A DNA stretch of 64,000 nt from positions 496,001-560,000 of the forward strand of contig NZ_PJMU01000002.1 in NCBI RefSeq assembly GCF_002846395.1. The letters run 5' to 3'. The notes under the pieces were generated by a model. That model saw only the letters and a list, made by a program, of their open reading frames with translations. It was not told the DNA's origin and ran no database searches. The position numbers and the translations under genes were made by a program. This DNA is from Pontibacter ramchanderi (lineage in GTDB: Bacteria > Bacteroidota > Bacteroidia > Cytophagales > Hymenobacteraceae). Positions 1 to 9,730 of this stretch are shown here, piece by piece (within the stretch, counting starts at the first letter, position 1; each line of letters opens with the position of its first letter).

Positions 1-2622
1 ATCTTCTGTGATGCCCGTGTTGATGCCGAACACACGGATGATGTTAAGCTGGAAGTTCTCGAAGTCGGCTGTGTTCTTATAGTTCACTACCATGTCTTCG
101 CTGATATCGTAGATCATGTTCCATATATCGAGTTCCAGACGCTCGCCATACAGGGCGTTGCGGCGGCGCTTGTACACCACTTCCCGCTGGGCGTTCATCA
201 CGTCGTCGTACTCGAGCAGGCGCTTACGCTGTCCAAAGTTGTTTTCCTCCACTTTCTTCTGCGCACGCTCAATCGAGTTCGTGATCATCGAGTGCTGGAT
301 CACCTCACCCTCTTCCAGACCCATGCGGTCCATCAGGCGGGCGATACGGTCAGAACCGAACAGACGCATCAGGTTATCCTCCAGCGACACGAAGAACTGC
401 GATGAACCTGGGTCACCCTGGCGACCGGCACGACCACGCAGCTGGCGGTCAACGCGGCGGGACTCGTGGCGCTCTGTACCGATGATGGCCAGACCACCTG
501 AGGCTTTCGACTCCGGTGTTAGCTTAATATCGGTACCACGACCGGCCATGTTCGTCGCGATGGTTACTGTACCTGGTTTACCGGCTTCAGCCACAATTTC
601 GGCTTCTTTCTGGTGCATCTTGGCGTTAAGTACCTGATGCTTGATCTTGCGCAGCGTCAGCATACGGCTCAGGAGCTCCGAGATCTCTACCGAAGTAGTA
701 CCTACCAGCACCGGACGGCCTTTTTGTGTCAACTCCACAATTTCGTCGGCTACGGCGTTGTATTTCTCACGCGTGGTTTTGTATACCTTGTCGTGCTCGT
801 CTTTTCGGGCGATTGGCTTGTTGGTCGGTATCACCACCACATCCAGTTTGTAGATATCCCAGAATTCGCCTGCTTCCGTCTCGGCCGTACCTGTCATACC
901 TGACAGTTTGTGGTACATACGGAAGTAGTTCTGCAGCGTAACGGTGGCGTAAGTCTGTGTGGCGTCTTCTACCTTTACATTTTCCTTCGCCTCGATGGCC
1001 TGGTGCAGACCGTCAGAATAACGGCGACCTTCCATCACACGGCCGGTCTGCTCGTCTACGATCTTCACCTTGTTGTCCGGCGTAACGATATACTCGGTGT
1101 CCTTTTCGAATAAGGTATAGGCCTTGAGCAACTGGTTGATAGTATGCACACGCTTGGTCTTCTCCTGGAAATCAGCGATCAGCTTTTCTTTGGCGTGCAA
1201 TACCTCTTCTTCGTTGAGCGACTTGTTATTTTCGATGTTGGCGATCTCGGTGCCGATATCCGGCAGGATGAAGAGCTGTGGATCCTCGCCCTGGCCTGTG
1301 ATCAGGTCAATGCCGTTTTCAGTCAGTTCGATCTGGTTATGCTTTTCGTCGATGGTGAAGTAAAGCGGCTCATCGGCCTCCGGCATCATACGGGAGTTGT
1401 CCTGCAGGTAATAGTTCTCCACCTTTTGCATGATGGCACGGTTACCAGTCTCGCTCAGGAATTTGATCAATGGCTTGCTCTTCGGCAGACCACGGTAGGC
1501 GCGGAACAAGGCCAGACCACCATCCTGTGTATTTCCTTCTTTGATCAGGCGCTTGGCCTCCGTCAGGAAGTTCATCACCACTTTGCGCTGGGCTTCTACC
1601 AAGGTAGCAATACGTGGTTTCAGCTGGTAGAACTCGTGCTCGTCGCCACGCGGCACCGGGCCAGAGATGATCAATGGTGTACGGGCGTCGTCGATCAACA
1701 CAGAGTCCACTTCATCGACCATGGCGTAGTGGTGCTTGCGCTGTACTAAATCCTTGGTCTCGCGTGACATGTTATCGCGCAGGTAGTCGAAGCCGAACTC
1801 GTTGTTAGTACCGTAGGTGATGTCGGCGCGGTAAGCGTTGCGACGGCCTTCGGAGTTAGGCTGGTGTTTATCGATGCAGTCGATCGTAATACCATGGAAC
1901 TCGAACAAAGGCGCCATCCACTCAGAGTCACGACGGGCCAGGTAGTCGTTTACGGTCACTACGTGCACCCCGCGCTTCGAGAGGGCATTCAGGAAGGCCG
2001 GCAGCGTTGCCACTAGGGTCTTACCCTCACCTGTGGCCATCTCGGCGATCTTACCCTGGTGCAGCACAATACCACCGATCAACTGCACATCGTAGTGCAG
2101 CATTTCCCAGGTGATCTCATTGCCGGCAGCTACCCACTTGTTCGCCCAGATGGCTTTGTCGCCGTCGATCTGCACGTTTGGCTTGCGGGCTGCCAGTTGG
2201 CGGTCCATGTCGTTGGCGGTTACCACCAGCTGGCCGTTCTCTTTCCAGCGGCGGGCAGTTTCCTTTACAATCGCAAAAGCAACAGGCAGTACTTCCATCA
2301 GTACTACCTCGAGTTCTTTATTGCGCTCCTTTTCCAGCTCATCGATCTCAGAGAAAATATTTTCCTTCTGCACAATGTTCAGTTCCGGCTCATCGGCCAC
2401 GCGCTTGTGCAGGGCGGCTATTTTCTCATCGGTAGGCTTTAGTCGTTCATCAATGATACCTTTTATCTCTACCGTTTTCTGACGGAGCTGATCGTCGGTA
2501 AGGTTGGTGAGCTTAGCGTATTCCGCATTTATTTTAGATACGTAAGGCACTACCTCCTTTATATCTCTGTCGGACTTTGTTCCGAATATTTTCGCAACGG
2601 TTTTACCGAAAAAATCAAACAT
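1..2622 (-). CDS. secA: SecA preprotein translocase ATPase (partial, N-terminal 874 codons)
   Basis: SecA is the cytoplasmic ATPase that pushes unfolded preproteins through SecYEG. The gene reads leftward from an ATG at 2620-2622 and is cut by the window edge, so the C-terminal part is missing. Visible in translation: an N-terminal start [14 protein letters not shown]; the nucleotide-binding motif [14 protein letters not shown] near 2020-2045; the [12 protein letters not shown] motif near 1945; and the DEAD-like stretch [15 protein letters not shown] near 1675-1715. These are diagnostic of SecA, and 874 codons without a stop fit the large SecA (about 1,100 residues) usual in Bacteroidota. It stands alone here, with 850 bases of non-coding DNA upstream. 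A TATTTTTG box at 2668-2675 could be its -7 element, but no matching TTG lies at the right distance. Confidence 0.97.
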   Translation of the reverse strand, partial: MFDFFGKTVAKIFGTKSDRDIKEVVPYVSKINAEYAKLTNLTDDQLRQKTVEIKGIIDERLKPTDEKIAALHKRVADEPELNIVQKENIFSEIDELEKERNKELEVVLMEVLPVAFAIVKETARRWKENGQLVVTANDMDRQLAARKPNVQIDGDKAIWANKWVAAGNEITWEMLHYDVQLIGGIVLHQGKIAEMATGEGKTLVATLPAFLNALSKRGVHVVTVNDYLARRDSEWMAPLFEFHGITIDCIDKHQPNSEGRRNAYRADITYGTNNEFGFDYLRDNMSRETKDLVQRKHHYAMVDEVDSVLIDDARTPLIISGPVPRGDEHEFYQLKPRIATLVEAQRKVVMNFLTEAKRLIKEGNTQDGGLALFRAYRGLPKSKPLIKFLSETGNRAIMQKVENYYLQDNSRMMPEADEPLYFTIDEKHNQIELTENGIDLITGQGEDPQLFILPDIGTEIANIENNKSLNEEEVLHAKEKLIADFQEKTKRVHTINQLLKAYTLFEKDTEYIVTPDNKVKIVDEQTGRVMEGRRYSDGLHQAIEAKENVKVEDATQTYATVTLQNYFRMYHKLSGMTGTAETEAGEFWDIYKLDVVVIPTNKPIARKDEHDKVYKTTREKYNAVADEIVELTQKGRPVLVGTTSVEISELLSRMLTLRKIKHQVLNAKMHQKEAEIVAEAGKPGTVTIATNMAGRGTDIKLTPESKASGGLAIIGTERHESRRVDRQLRGRAGRQGDPGSSQFFVSLEDNLMRLFGSDRIARLMDRMGLEEGEVIQHSMITNSIERAQKKVEENNFGQRKRLLEYDDVMNAQREVVYKRRRNALYGERLELDIWNMIYDISEDMVVNYKNTADFENFQLNIIRVFGINTGITED

Positions 2623-3473
2623 CTGTATTGGTTGTTCTTAAATGAAATTCTGCGTTCGCAATATCGTCAAAAATAGCTGTTTTTCTGATATATCTAAAGT
2701 TCTACACCAAAACAATACCAGAATGAAAGCTGTATAGTCGATCTGCCATATTTGCCGATAGGCTCTACTTTCTCTTCCAACAAAGCTTAGGGTATGTAAA
2801 TTCCTGTGTCAGAAAAGGAAAAAGGAAGGCGTGCGTTGTGGCATTGTGACAGGATGGGGTAGTTTTCGCTTTGCCAGCGAGGCCATTAGCGCGGGCGTCC
2901 TCACCCGTGTCTGCTATTGTGGGGCCTCCGGCCCAGGTATAGGTGCTGCTGTAGGTATAGCAACCTTTATTGTTTTATAGCTTCGCCTGTGCGGCGGGCA
3001 CTTACTTTTTTCCTTGATGAAAAGAAAGAGGGCCCATACCCCCACTCGCTGACCGCTCTTGACAGGGGACCCCTTCGCCCCCAATAGTGGAGCATCGTTT
3101 GGTGCACCTGGCTAAGTCTGTTTCTTTCATAGCTAAAGGGGCAAGTTACTCTTGCTATACCTGCCAGTGGTCTGTTATGAGTACAACGAAGCTTATACCT
3201 ACGGAAAGGCATTAACAGAAAATGCCCCTTTCGGGAGCAGGAGCGTTTCATTCTGCTTTTTTGTCATCCTGTAAGGATCTTGGTAGCGAGTAGCATAAGC
3301 TAAATTTCCATTTAACCAAGTTTCTTAACAGAATGACAGGAGGTTTTTGGTCTGTCATCCTAGAATGCAACGCCCCTGCTCTCGAGATGGCTAGGGGGAT
3401 GCTAATAGTGCGCGAAAATCCTGTAAATCCAAAAATCCTGTAAATCCTTGGGGTAGGGGCCCTATATAAAGAT
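2623..3473. other. 850-base non-coding gap with repeat debris
   Basis: No convincing gene. Two overlapping minus-strand frames (2967-3251 and 3248-3511) have no recognisable domain, odd composition, and the second starts inside the neighbouring acetyltransferase gene. The gap holds several short repeated words: AGGTATA-type words at 2936 and 2953; TATACCT at 3157 and 3194; the word TGTCATCCT at 3262 and 3353, the first followed by GTAAGGATCTTGGTAGC; and a tandem repeat at 3415-3447. The stretch near 3000-3030 (CTTACTTTTTTCCTTGATG and following) resembles a word I recall as common between genes in Bacteroidota. I infer a graveyard of dispersed repeats rather than a gene. Confidence 0.6.
3415..3447. 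repeat. tandem repeat, two copies of a 16-base unit
   Basis: Two identical copies of AAAATCCTGTAAATCC at 3415-3430 and 3432-3447, one A apart (17-base period). Seen directly. Similar AATCCTGTAAATCC words are, from memory, found between genes in many Bacteroidota genomes, so this may be one member of a dispersed family; that needs a genome-wide search. Confidence 0.75.
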
Positions 3474-3998
3474 TCAGACAGGAAACACCCGCTGCATTTC
3501 CATAACATCATCCCAATCGCCGTCAGACTTGCGCAGCCACTCCCGTCGTATACCTACTTCCTCGAAACTGGCATTTTTGAAAAGTTTGATGCTAGTGTGG
3601 TTGCTGGCGGTAACGGAGCAGTATACCTGGTGCAATTGCAGCGTATGCTGGCAGTAGTGCAGCAGCAGGTTCAGCGCCTCAGTTGCATGACCTTGGCCGC
3701 GGTAGGGGGCCAACACTACGATGCCTATACCTGCGCGGCGGTGCAATGGGTCGAAGTCAAACAGGTCGATGGCGCCAATGGCCTCCTGCTCCTGGTTGCA
3801 GATGACCAGGCGGAGTTGTTTGATTGTATAAATGTCGAGGGCGGCATTTTCGAGGTACTGCTCTAATACAAACCTGGAGTAAGGCGTGAGCGTGTTGCCG
3901 ACATGCCAGACCGAGGTGTCGTTCTCCAGGGTATAGAGGAAGTCCAGGTCGGCTGGTTCCAGGGCACGCAGGGAGATATGGTCGCCTTGCAGGAACAT
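3474..3998 (-). CDS. GNAT-family N-acetyltransferase (RimJ/RimL-like)
   Basis: A 174-residue protein of the acetyl-CoA-dependent N-acetyltransferase fold, closest in layout to the RimJ/RimL and SpeG group (Acetyltransf_3 type). The start ISLRALEPADLDFLY and the acetyl-CoA loop APYRGQGHATEAL (around residues 97-110) are typical, as is the C-terminal ASNHTSIKLFKNASFEEVG, which forms the last strand and helix. It begins 2 bases after the dapF stop codon, so the two are almost certainly co-transcribed and translationally close. The substrate cannot be read from the sequence: small amines, antibiotics or ribosomal protein N-termini are all possible. No unusual features. Confidence 0.88.
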   Translation of the reverse strand: MFLQGDHISLRALEPADLDFLYTLENDTSVWHVGNTLTPYSRFVLEQYLENAALDIYTIKQLRLVICNQEQEAIGAIDLFDFDPLHRRAGIGIVVLAPYRGQGHATEALNLLLHYCQHTLQLHQVYCSVTASNHTSIKLFKNASFEEVGIRREWLRKSDGDWDDVMEMQRVFPV

Positions 3999-4000
3999 GG

Positions 4001-4786
4001 CTATACCTTTTCGAGCAATGGGACTGTGCCTGTAAACACCAGCTTGGCCGGGCCGATCAGGTAGATGTAGCGGAAGCCCATTCCATCCTGCTCAAAAGCT
4101 ACTTTCAAGTTGCCACCAGGTGTCTTCACTGAGACAGGGCTTTGCATACCTGTCAAGCCGGCTACAAGCGCACAGGCTGTCACGCCGGTGCCGCAAGAGA
4201 GGGTTTCGTCTTCCACGCCACGTTCGTACGTACGTACATAGATGCTATTATCTGACAGGCGCTGCACAAAGTTCACGTTGGTGCCTACTGCATTGAAGCG
4301 GGGGCTATACCTGACAAGGCGTCCTTCGGCGTATACATCCAGGTTATCGACATTCTCCACGAAACGCACATAATGCGGCGATCCGGTATTGAGGTAAAAA
4401 TCATCTTCGATGCGCTCTACTCCTACTACGTCCGCCATCTTCAGCTGAATTTCTTCCCGCTCGATCGTGGCCTGGTGCTCACCGTCGGCAGCCAGGAAAT
4501 AGGCTACATCTTCGATCACACCCAACTGCTTGGCGAAACGAACCGTGCAGCGGGCACCGTTTCCACACATAGATCCCAGACGACCGTCGGCGTTGAAGTA
4601 CACCATCTCGAAATCGTAGTCGTCGTGGTTTTGCAACAGAATCAGTCCGTCTGCTCCAATGCCGGTGCGGCGGTTGCACAAGTTCCGGATCAGTTGTTCA
4701 TCGTCAGCCGGGAAGGTAAGTTTCCGGTTGTCGATCATCACAAAGTCGTTGCCAGTACCCTGGTATTTATAGAAGCTAAGTGCCAT
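4001..4786 (-). CDS. dapF: Diaminopimelate epimerase
   Basis: Converts LL- to meso-diaminopimelate, the direct precursor of lysine and of the cross-linking residue in peptidoglycan. A cofactor-free cytoplasmic racemase that uses two cysteines. Both are visible: Cys74 in SMCGNGARC and Cys198 in TLSCGTGVTAC, with the family signatures GNDFVMIDN near the start and GSPHYV around residue 136. I start at the ATG at 4784-4786 (MALSFYKYQGTGNDF, 261 residues); an upstream in-frame ATG at 4837 would add 17 residues that do not look like the family. The GNAT gene follows after 2 bases. The divergent methyltransferase gene begins 160 bases away. Confidence 0.96.
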   Translation of the reverse strand: MALSFYKYQGTGNDFVMIDNRKLTFPADDEQLIRNLCNRRTGIGADGLILLQNHDDYDFEMVYFNADGRLGSMCGNGARCTVRFAKQLGVIEDVAYFLAADGEHQATIEREEIQLKMADVVGVERIEDDFYLNTGSPHYVRFVENVDNLDVYAEGRLVRYSPRFNAVGTNVNFVQRLSDNSIYVRTYERGVEDETLSCGTGVTACALVAGLTGMQSPVSVKTPGGNLKVAFEQDGMGFRYIYLIGPAKLVFTGTVPLLEKV

Positions 4787-4945
4787 ACAGTAGAAACAAT
4801 TAAACCAGCTCTTGCGTGCAATTTTCAGGCACGGCATATAATTCGTAATTTGCCAACCTTCAGGGTATGTTCAAAACCGTCCTTTGTACTATGGAGACGA
4901 AGTTTAAACATGCGCTTTACACAACCGGATATAAACAGCAAATAT

Positions 4946-5839
4946 ATGTATTCCTTTTTAACAACCGAAAACTGGGCTGACTACGAACTCGTTGACTCGG
5001 GCAATTTTGAAAAGCTGGAGCGCTTTGGCCAGTACTACGTAGCCCGCCCCGAGCCGCAAGCCATCTGGGACAAACACCTGCCCGAATCGGAGTGGCAGCG
5101 CATGGCCAATGCCGTGTTCACCCGCGACAAAGGCAGCCAGGAGAAAGGCCAGTGGAAACTCCAAAAAGGAATGCCCGAGCAGTGGTACATCAATTACCAG
5201 TACAATGACCTGAAGCTGCGCTTCCGCCTGGGCCTGTCTTCGTTCAAGCACGTGGGCCTTTTCCCGGAGCAGGACAGCAACTGGAAATTCATCTACAACA
5301 AGACCCGCTCGCTGAAGGCTAAAACGCCGAAGGTGCTCAACATGTTTGCCTACACCGGTGCCGCCACCCTCGCCGCCAAAGCCGCCGGCGCCGATGTAAC
5401 GCACCTCGACTCGGTGAAACAGGTCAACTTCTGGGCCCGCGATAACATGGAGGCCAGCGGCCTCGACAATGTGCGCTGGATCGTGGAAGACGCCATGAAG
5501 TACGCCCGCCGTGAAGTGAAGCGCGGCAACACTTACAACGGCATCATCCTGGATCCTCCCGCTTATGGCCGTGGCCCGAACGGCGAAAAGTGGCAACTGG
5601 AGAACGAGCTGAACGAACTCATTAAACTCTGCCACCAGATGCTCGACAAAACCGACTACTTCCTGGTGATCAACCTCTATTCGTTAGGTTTCTCAGCCTT
5701 GATTCTGGATAACCTGATGCGTCTGACCTTTGGGGAGCAGATCAAGAACGAAGAACTGGGTGAGATCTACCTGCACGACCGTGGGGAGCGGAAGCTTCCG
5801 TTGGGGACTTTCTTTCGGTTTAGTTCGGAGGGGAAGTAA
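4946..5839 (+). CDS. Class I SAM-dependent methyltransferase (COG1092, RlmI/RlmK-like)
   Basis: A 297-residue methyltransferase. SAM-binding motif I is VLNMFAYTGAATLAAKAAG, followed by an acidic HLDS at the end of strand 2. The catalytic motif is ILDPPAYGRG, the DPP type used by base-methylating enzymes. The layout matches the catalytic domain of the 23S rRNA cytosine-C5 methyltransferase RlmI and relatives, but no PUA domain is present, so the RNA target is uncertain. The open frame extends upstream to 4373 because it overlaps dapF on the other strand; that part is an antisense shadow. I choose the ATG at 4946 (MYSFLTTENWADYEL); the ATG at 4910 would add 12 residues and cannot be excluded. 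The end is followed after 11 bases by a small membrane protein gene. Confidence 0.87.
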   Translation: MYSFLTTENWADYELVDSGNFEKLERFGQYYVARPEPQAIWDKHLPESEWQRMANAVFTRDKGSQEKGQWKLQKGMPEQWYINYQYNDLKLRFRLGLSSFKHVGLFPEQDSNWKFIYNKTRSLKAKTPKVLNMFAYTGAATLAAKAAGADVTHLDSVKQVNFWARDNMEASGLDNVRWIVEDAMKYARREVKRGNTYNGIILDPPAYGRGPNGEKWQLENELNELIKLCHQMLDKTDYFLVINLYSLGFSALILDNLMRLTFGEQIKNEELGEIYLHDRGERKLPLGTFFRFSSEGK

Positions 5840-5850
5840 AATCTACAAAT

Positions 5851-6117
5851 ATGATTCTACTGAAAGGCGGATTATCACTCGACATGCTATTTGCGCTTTT
5901 AGGGGCATTCATAGGCGCATTGTCTGTTTTCATTGGGTCGCACAAGTATGCCACCAGAACCCCATTTTACAACCTGAGCTATAGCAATTACTCAGCGATA
6001 CAAAAAGTACTCGTATACCTGCCCTTTCTGCTGTTTACCCTTATTTCTGCTGTAGTAGCATTTTATATTCTCTTTTTTTCAATTGGAATAATTTTCGCCT
6101 CGTTATCTGATTTATAA
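5851..6117 (+). CDS. Small hydrophobic protein, unknown function
   Basis: An 88-residue protein of unrecognised family. Two strongly hydrophobic stretches are visible, about residues 9-28 (LDMLFALLGAFIGALSVFIG) and 53-82, with a short polar loop (SHKYATRTPFYNLSYSNY) between, so it is probably an inner-membrane protein with two or three helices. It lies 11 bases after the methyltransferase and 13 bases before the ppx gene, all on the same strand, which suggests an operon and supports it being translated. No motif gives a function. Confidence 0.55.
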   Translation: MILLKGGLSLDMLFALLGAFIGALSVFIGSHKYATRTPFYNLSYSNYSAIQKVLVYLPFLLFTLISAVVAFYILFFSIGIIFASLSDL

Positions 6118-6130
6118 TAACCCTCCCTCT

Positions 6131-7069
6131 ATGACAAAACGCCTCGCACTCATCGACATGGGCACCAACACCTTTCACCTCCTCATCACCGAGGTGGCTG
6201 CCAACGGCAACCGCACCGACTTCGTGAAAACCAAGCTACCGGTACGGCTCGGGCAGGGTGGCATCAGCAAGGGTACTATTGCGCCGGAGGCTTACGAGCG
6301 GGCACTGAAAACGCTGAAGGATTTCAGGAAGCAGATCGACGAATACAATGTAGAGACGGTGCGGGCAATGGCGACGAGCATGGTGCGCAACGCCAGCAAT
6401 GGCGAAGACTTTATCAAAGACATTTACAAACAGACCGACATACAGGTAGAGGTGATTGACGGTGCCCGTGAAGCAGAACTGATCTACTACGGCGTGCGCT
6501 CGGCTGGTGTGCTCGATGAGCAGACCTCCCTGATCATGGACATTGGCGGCGGTAGCGTAGAGTTCATACTTTGCAACAACCATGAGATCTCCTGGAAGCA
6601 AAGCTTTGAAGTGGGTGCCCAGCGGCTGATGGACAATTTCTTCACCGCTGATCCTATACCTGATGCGCAGGTAGCCGCTGAGAAACAGTTTCTGGCAGAG
6701 CAATTGCAGCCGCTCACCGAGGCTGTTGCCAGGTATAAGCCTGCCCGACTGGTAGGCGCGTCTGGCACATTCGACACCCTCTGCGACATCGACGCCCTGA
6801 GCCGCGGCGACAATACCCGGCAACTTTCCCAGCCCGCCGCCTCTGCCCTGGAGGTTGCTGACTATTACAAAATACACCAGCAACTGCTGCACAAAACCCA
6901 CGAAGAGCGACTGGCTATACCGGGTATGCTGGAGATGCGGGTGGATATGATCGTGCTAGCCAGTATCTTAGTCGACTTCGTACTGGAAACTTACCAACTG
7001 CAGGAGATACGGGTGTCGGCTTACGCGCTGAAAGAGGGCGTGCTGGCGCAGGCGCTTCAAACAATGTAA
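6131..7069 (+). CDS. Ppx/GppA phosphatase (exopolyphosphatase family)
   Basis: A 312-residue member of the ASKHA-fold Ppx/GppA family, which removes terminal phosphate from inorganic polyphosphate or from pppGpp. Visible: the N-terminal phosphate loop LIDMGTNTFHLLI, the second glycine-rich phosphate loop MDIGGGSVEFIL around residue 139, the ATSMVRNASNG segment, and a catalytic Glu context VRAMATS. It has only the two core domains; the C-terminal HD-like domain of E. coli Ppx is absent, as in the short form found in Bacteroidota and in Mycobacterium Ppx1. Sequence alone does not decide between polyphosphate and pppGpp. A bidirectional terminator follows at 7093-7134. Confidence 0.92.
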   Translation: MTKRLALIDMGTNTFHLLITEVAANGNRTDFVKTKLPVRLGQGGISKGTIAPEAYERALKTLKDFRKQIDEYNVETVRAMATSMVRNASNGEDFIKDIYKQTDIQVEVIDGAREAELIYYGVRSAGVLDEQTSLIMDIGGGSVEFILCNNHEISWKQSFEVGAQRLMDNFFTADPIPDAQVAAEKQFLAEQLQPLTEAVARYKPARLVGASGTFDTLCDIDALSRGDNTRQLSQPAASALEVADYYKIHQQLLHKTHEERLAIPGMLEMRVDMIVLASILVDFVLETYQLQEIRVSAYALKEGVLAQALQTM

Positions 7070-7092
7070 CAGGCGCTATACCTATACCTACG

Positions 7093-7134
7093 AAACGGAA
7101 CGAGCTTGCTGAAGACAGCAGGCTCGTTCCGTTT
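7093..7134. terminator. bidirectional intrinsic terminator
   Basis: A 13-base perfect stem (AAACGGAACGAGC at 7093-7105 with its complement at 7122-7134) around a 16-base loop, with T-rich ends on both strands. It sits between the convergent ppx gene and the TPR gene and can serve both. Two AGGTATA-type words lie just left of it (7078-7090). Confidence 0.88.
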
Positions 7135-7154
7135 TAAGCAGGCTATACCTTTGT

Positions 7155-9542
7155 CTATCCTTTTGCCAGTTTCTTACGCTCTTTCTCGTAGGCTTTGCCC
7201 AAGTGCTTTAGTTTTTTGTCACCGTGGGTATAGTTGGCTGCCATTACTTTGGGAGCCTCCGCCTGGCCACTGGTTACATCTTTAATAGCCAGTTGTATAC
7301 CTAGCTGCTGCTGCACCTTTTTGGTTTTGCCTTTTGCATAGCCTTTGTCGAGTAGGTTAGTGAGTAGTTGCAGGGCCGCTTTCTCTTGTCGGATGTTAGT
7401 AAAATGGTCTACCACCGTCGCAGTAAACGCCAGCTTGCTTTGCTCCCGTGCAAAGTTGTAGAGCGAAGTATGGTCCAGCCCGAATCGTGCAATCGACTTG
7501 CTGAGGTAATGCTGCTCAGCTTCGTTATACCTTTGGATAGCATCGGTATAGCGACCAGTCGATACCATCCGGTTTGCCTCCTCGAGCAGGCGTTGGTAAG
7601 CAGCGGCATCGGCAATGGTAGCCTGACCGTCTTCTGCCGTGAAAGTAGCAATGGTGCAAGTCGCTTTTGATGCCGCGGCATTGAGGGCAGCATGGTAGGC
7701 CTGGTCGGCAGCGATGAATTTCTTCTCTTTTATGAGCGACTGCGCAGCGGCATAATGACGGTCGTAGTCGGCCTGCACGTTCAGACACTCCTGCGTAAAG
7801 ATGCGGTCGCGCAACTCTACATACTTGGCCTGCACTTCAGTGTCGCGCTCCAAGGCATAGCGGCTGCGCATGTTCTCGGCGGCAGTGGCTGTGGCTCTGG
7901 CATCGGCCAACCGGTTGTTCATAGCCAGGGTATAGCCTTCTGCAAGCTGACTCAGCAGCACCGGTTTGGCGGCCTGCAGTAGCAGACCACTGAGTTCCCG
8001 AACCGGCTGGAAGGTATAACTCTGCTCCAGCGCAAGGGCAGACTCAAACTGCTCCAGCGCATAACGGTAATCTTTCGCCTTCATGGCCTGGCGGCCTTTG
8101 TCGATGTGCTGCACATAATACTGGTACTTTACCTGCCCCTGCAGTTCGGCAGCCTCCGGAGCGTCGTGTAGCAGGTAGTCGTACTGGCGCTGAAAGGTAT
8201 AGGCTTCGTCGGCCAGCCGGTCGGCTTGCACTAAGTCGCCTTTACTCAGGAAGCGCTTACCCTCCTCCACCATGCTGCGATAGAGACCAAACACGGCGCG
8301 GCCTTCGCCGTCGTTCAGCGCAGGCATGTTGCAACGCAATCCGCCCAGCGTGCTGCACAAAGCACGGGCATCGGCATAGGCCGCAACAGCACTACGATAA
8401 TCACCTCGGCCATTGTGGGCGTGCCCTTCTGCCATGAACGAACTGTAGATGTCGTGTGCCAGGCCCAGAGCCATTTGCGCAGTTTCAGGATCAACGCGCA
8501 TTTGAGTCAGGATGTCGCGGGTGCGGCCGGCTGCCTCCCGCACATTGCCATTCATAAAGTCCAGGCGAGCCAGTTGCAGGTGCGCAGGCGCAAAGCGTGG
8601 GTTCACCTCCAGCGACTTCACAAAATACGTGCTGGCAGCCGCCAGATTGTTGCGGGCCATCAGACTGATGCCTCTGTTATAGAACTGCTGGTCGAGTGTA
8701 GCCAAGGTATGGTTCACCGCTTTGCGACGCTCCTTCAGCAGCTGGTTCAACTGGTTCGATTTGGCGGTATAGCGCTGCGGGTCATACTGGTTCAGGCTCA
8801 GCTTCTCAGAGAAACGCTTGTCCTGCAGCTTCTGCAGCATCTCCTCCATGTCGCGCAGGCGCTGGTCCTGCTGCTTAATGCGATCGATATCGTCATGCTT
8901 GATCAGGGCCACATCCTGCTGCATGTTATTCAGGGTGGCATCAGCGGCGTAGTAGTCTTTGATCAGATCTATCCGCTCCTTTACCTCCTGCACATCGGCC
9001 TGGGTATAGGTCAGCGTCAGGTTCTCTACTTTCAAGGTATAGCCTTGGCTGCCAGCCGTATCGGGTACAGTAGTTTCCAGCGCCACAATGCCGTTAGGTT
9101 TCAGACTCAGGGCAGGCAGACTAAAGCGCTTCACTTCTTTCTGCTGGCTGTTGAGCAAGCGCACGGTCATACTGACCTGTTCCGGCAAAAGCACGCTGCC
9201 CAGGTCAAAGCCACGGTAATGCACATCACCGCTCACGCCTATTTGCTGCAACTGCACTTTGATCTGCAATTGATCGCCGGCCTTGGCGATGCGGGCCTGT
9301 TGCTCCAGCCGCACCACAAACTCAGGCTTGCGGTTAGGCCGCCCGCCGGATTGGTTGGCCGTTGTGCCGCTTTCAGTAAGCAGTTGAACGATCTTGTTGC
9401 TGTTCGTTTGGCTGCTGTTGCCTGCTGCCTCCTGTTTGATCAGGAAAGAAACAGGTATAGCCTCGTTAAACACAAGGCGGCTCTGTGCTTGTACCGCAAC
9501 AACCGCTGTGAGTATCCAGATCAGAAGTAGAGCTCTTTTCAT
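7155..9542 (-). CDS. Exported TPR-repeat protein, unknown function
   Basis: A 795-residue protein with a clear cleavable signal peptide (MKRALLLIWILTAVVAVQAQS), so it is exported to the periplasm or beyond. Residues about 60-190 look like an all-beta domain of unknown family. Then comes a charged coiled-coil-like stretch (about 190-260, rich in RL/EE/QK), and from about 280 onward repeated helical hairpins of TPR type, the clearest being LAAASTYFVKSLEVNPRFAP and RYALEQFESALALEQSY. No lipobox, membrane helix or catalytic motif. It is monocistronic, with terminators or gaps on both sides. TPR arrays bind partner proteins, so a scaffold in the envelope is likely, but the partner is unknown. A long opposite-strand frame (8415-9530) is its shadow. 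Confidence 0.85.
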   Translation of the reverse strand: MKRALLLIWILTAVVAVQAQSRLVFNEAIPVSFLIKQEAAGNSSQTNSNKIVQLLTESGTTANQSGGRPNRKPEFVVRLEQQARIAKAGDQLQIKVQLQQIGVSGDVHYRGFDLGSVLLPEQVSMTVRLLNSQQKEVKRFSLPALSLKPNGIVALETTVPDTAGSQGYTLKVENLTLTYTQADVQEVKERIDLIKDYYAADATLNNMQQDVALIKHDDIDRIKQQDQRLRDMEEMLQKLQDKRFSEKLSLNQYDPQRYTAKSNQLNQLLKERRKAVNHTLATLDQQFYNRGISLMARNNLAAASTYFVKSLEVNPRFAPAHLQLARLDFMNGNVREAAGRTRDILTQMRVDPETAQMALGLAHDIYSSFMAEGHAHNGRGDYRSAVAAYADARALCSTLGGLRCNMPALNDGEGRAVFGLYRSMVEEGKRFLSKGDLVQADRLADEAYTFQRQYDYLLHDAPEAAELQGQVKYQYYVQHIDKGRQAMKAKDYRYALEQFESALALEQSYTFQPVRELSGLLLQAAKPVLLSQLAEGYTLAMNNRLADARATATAAENMRSRYALERDTEVQAKYVELRDRIFTQECLNVQADYDRHYAAAQSLIKEKKFIAADQAYHAALNAAASKATCTIATFTAEDGQATIADAAAYQRLLEEANRMVSTGRYTDAIQRYNEAEQHYLSKSIARFGLDHTSLYNFAREQSKLAFTATVVDHFTNIRQEKAALQLLTNLLDKGYAKGKTKKVQQQLGIQLAIKDVTSGQAEAPKVMAANYTHGDKKLKHLGKAYEKERKKLAKG

Positions 9543-9730
9543 TTCGTATCGTTTTAGCCTGACTTGGCCAAGTCAAATTCTATTCCACATTTTTACCAAA
9601 CTCCGAAAGTATAGAAAAAAGGGTATATAAATGATGCTCAAAGGCATAATTTCCGTCAAGAATAATCGCTTGAGGAATTGCGCGGCATTGGGCTGATAAT
9701 TTTTTAATTTGCGGCATTAACTCATCTGCT

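Noticed and set aside
2668..2675. TATTTTTG box upstream of secA as promoter
   Set aside because: Half a match only; no TTG at 19-21 bases, and such AT-rich words occur by chance.
3415..3447. CRISPR array
   Set aside because: Only two copies one base apart, with no spacers and no cas genes.
2967..3511. Two short minus-strand frames in the gap upstream of secA
   Set aside because: No domain, odd composition, overlap with each other and with the GNAT gene; they cover repeated intergenic words.
4373..4945. Upstream extension of the methyltransferase frame
   Set aside because: It is antisense to dapF; the family start is at 4946 (or 4910).
8415..9530. 371-residue plus-strand open frame opposite the TPR protein
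   Set aside because: Antisense to a gene with a clear signal peptide; His/Gln/Leu-rich composition typical of a shadow frame.
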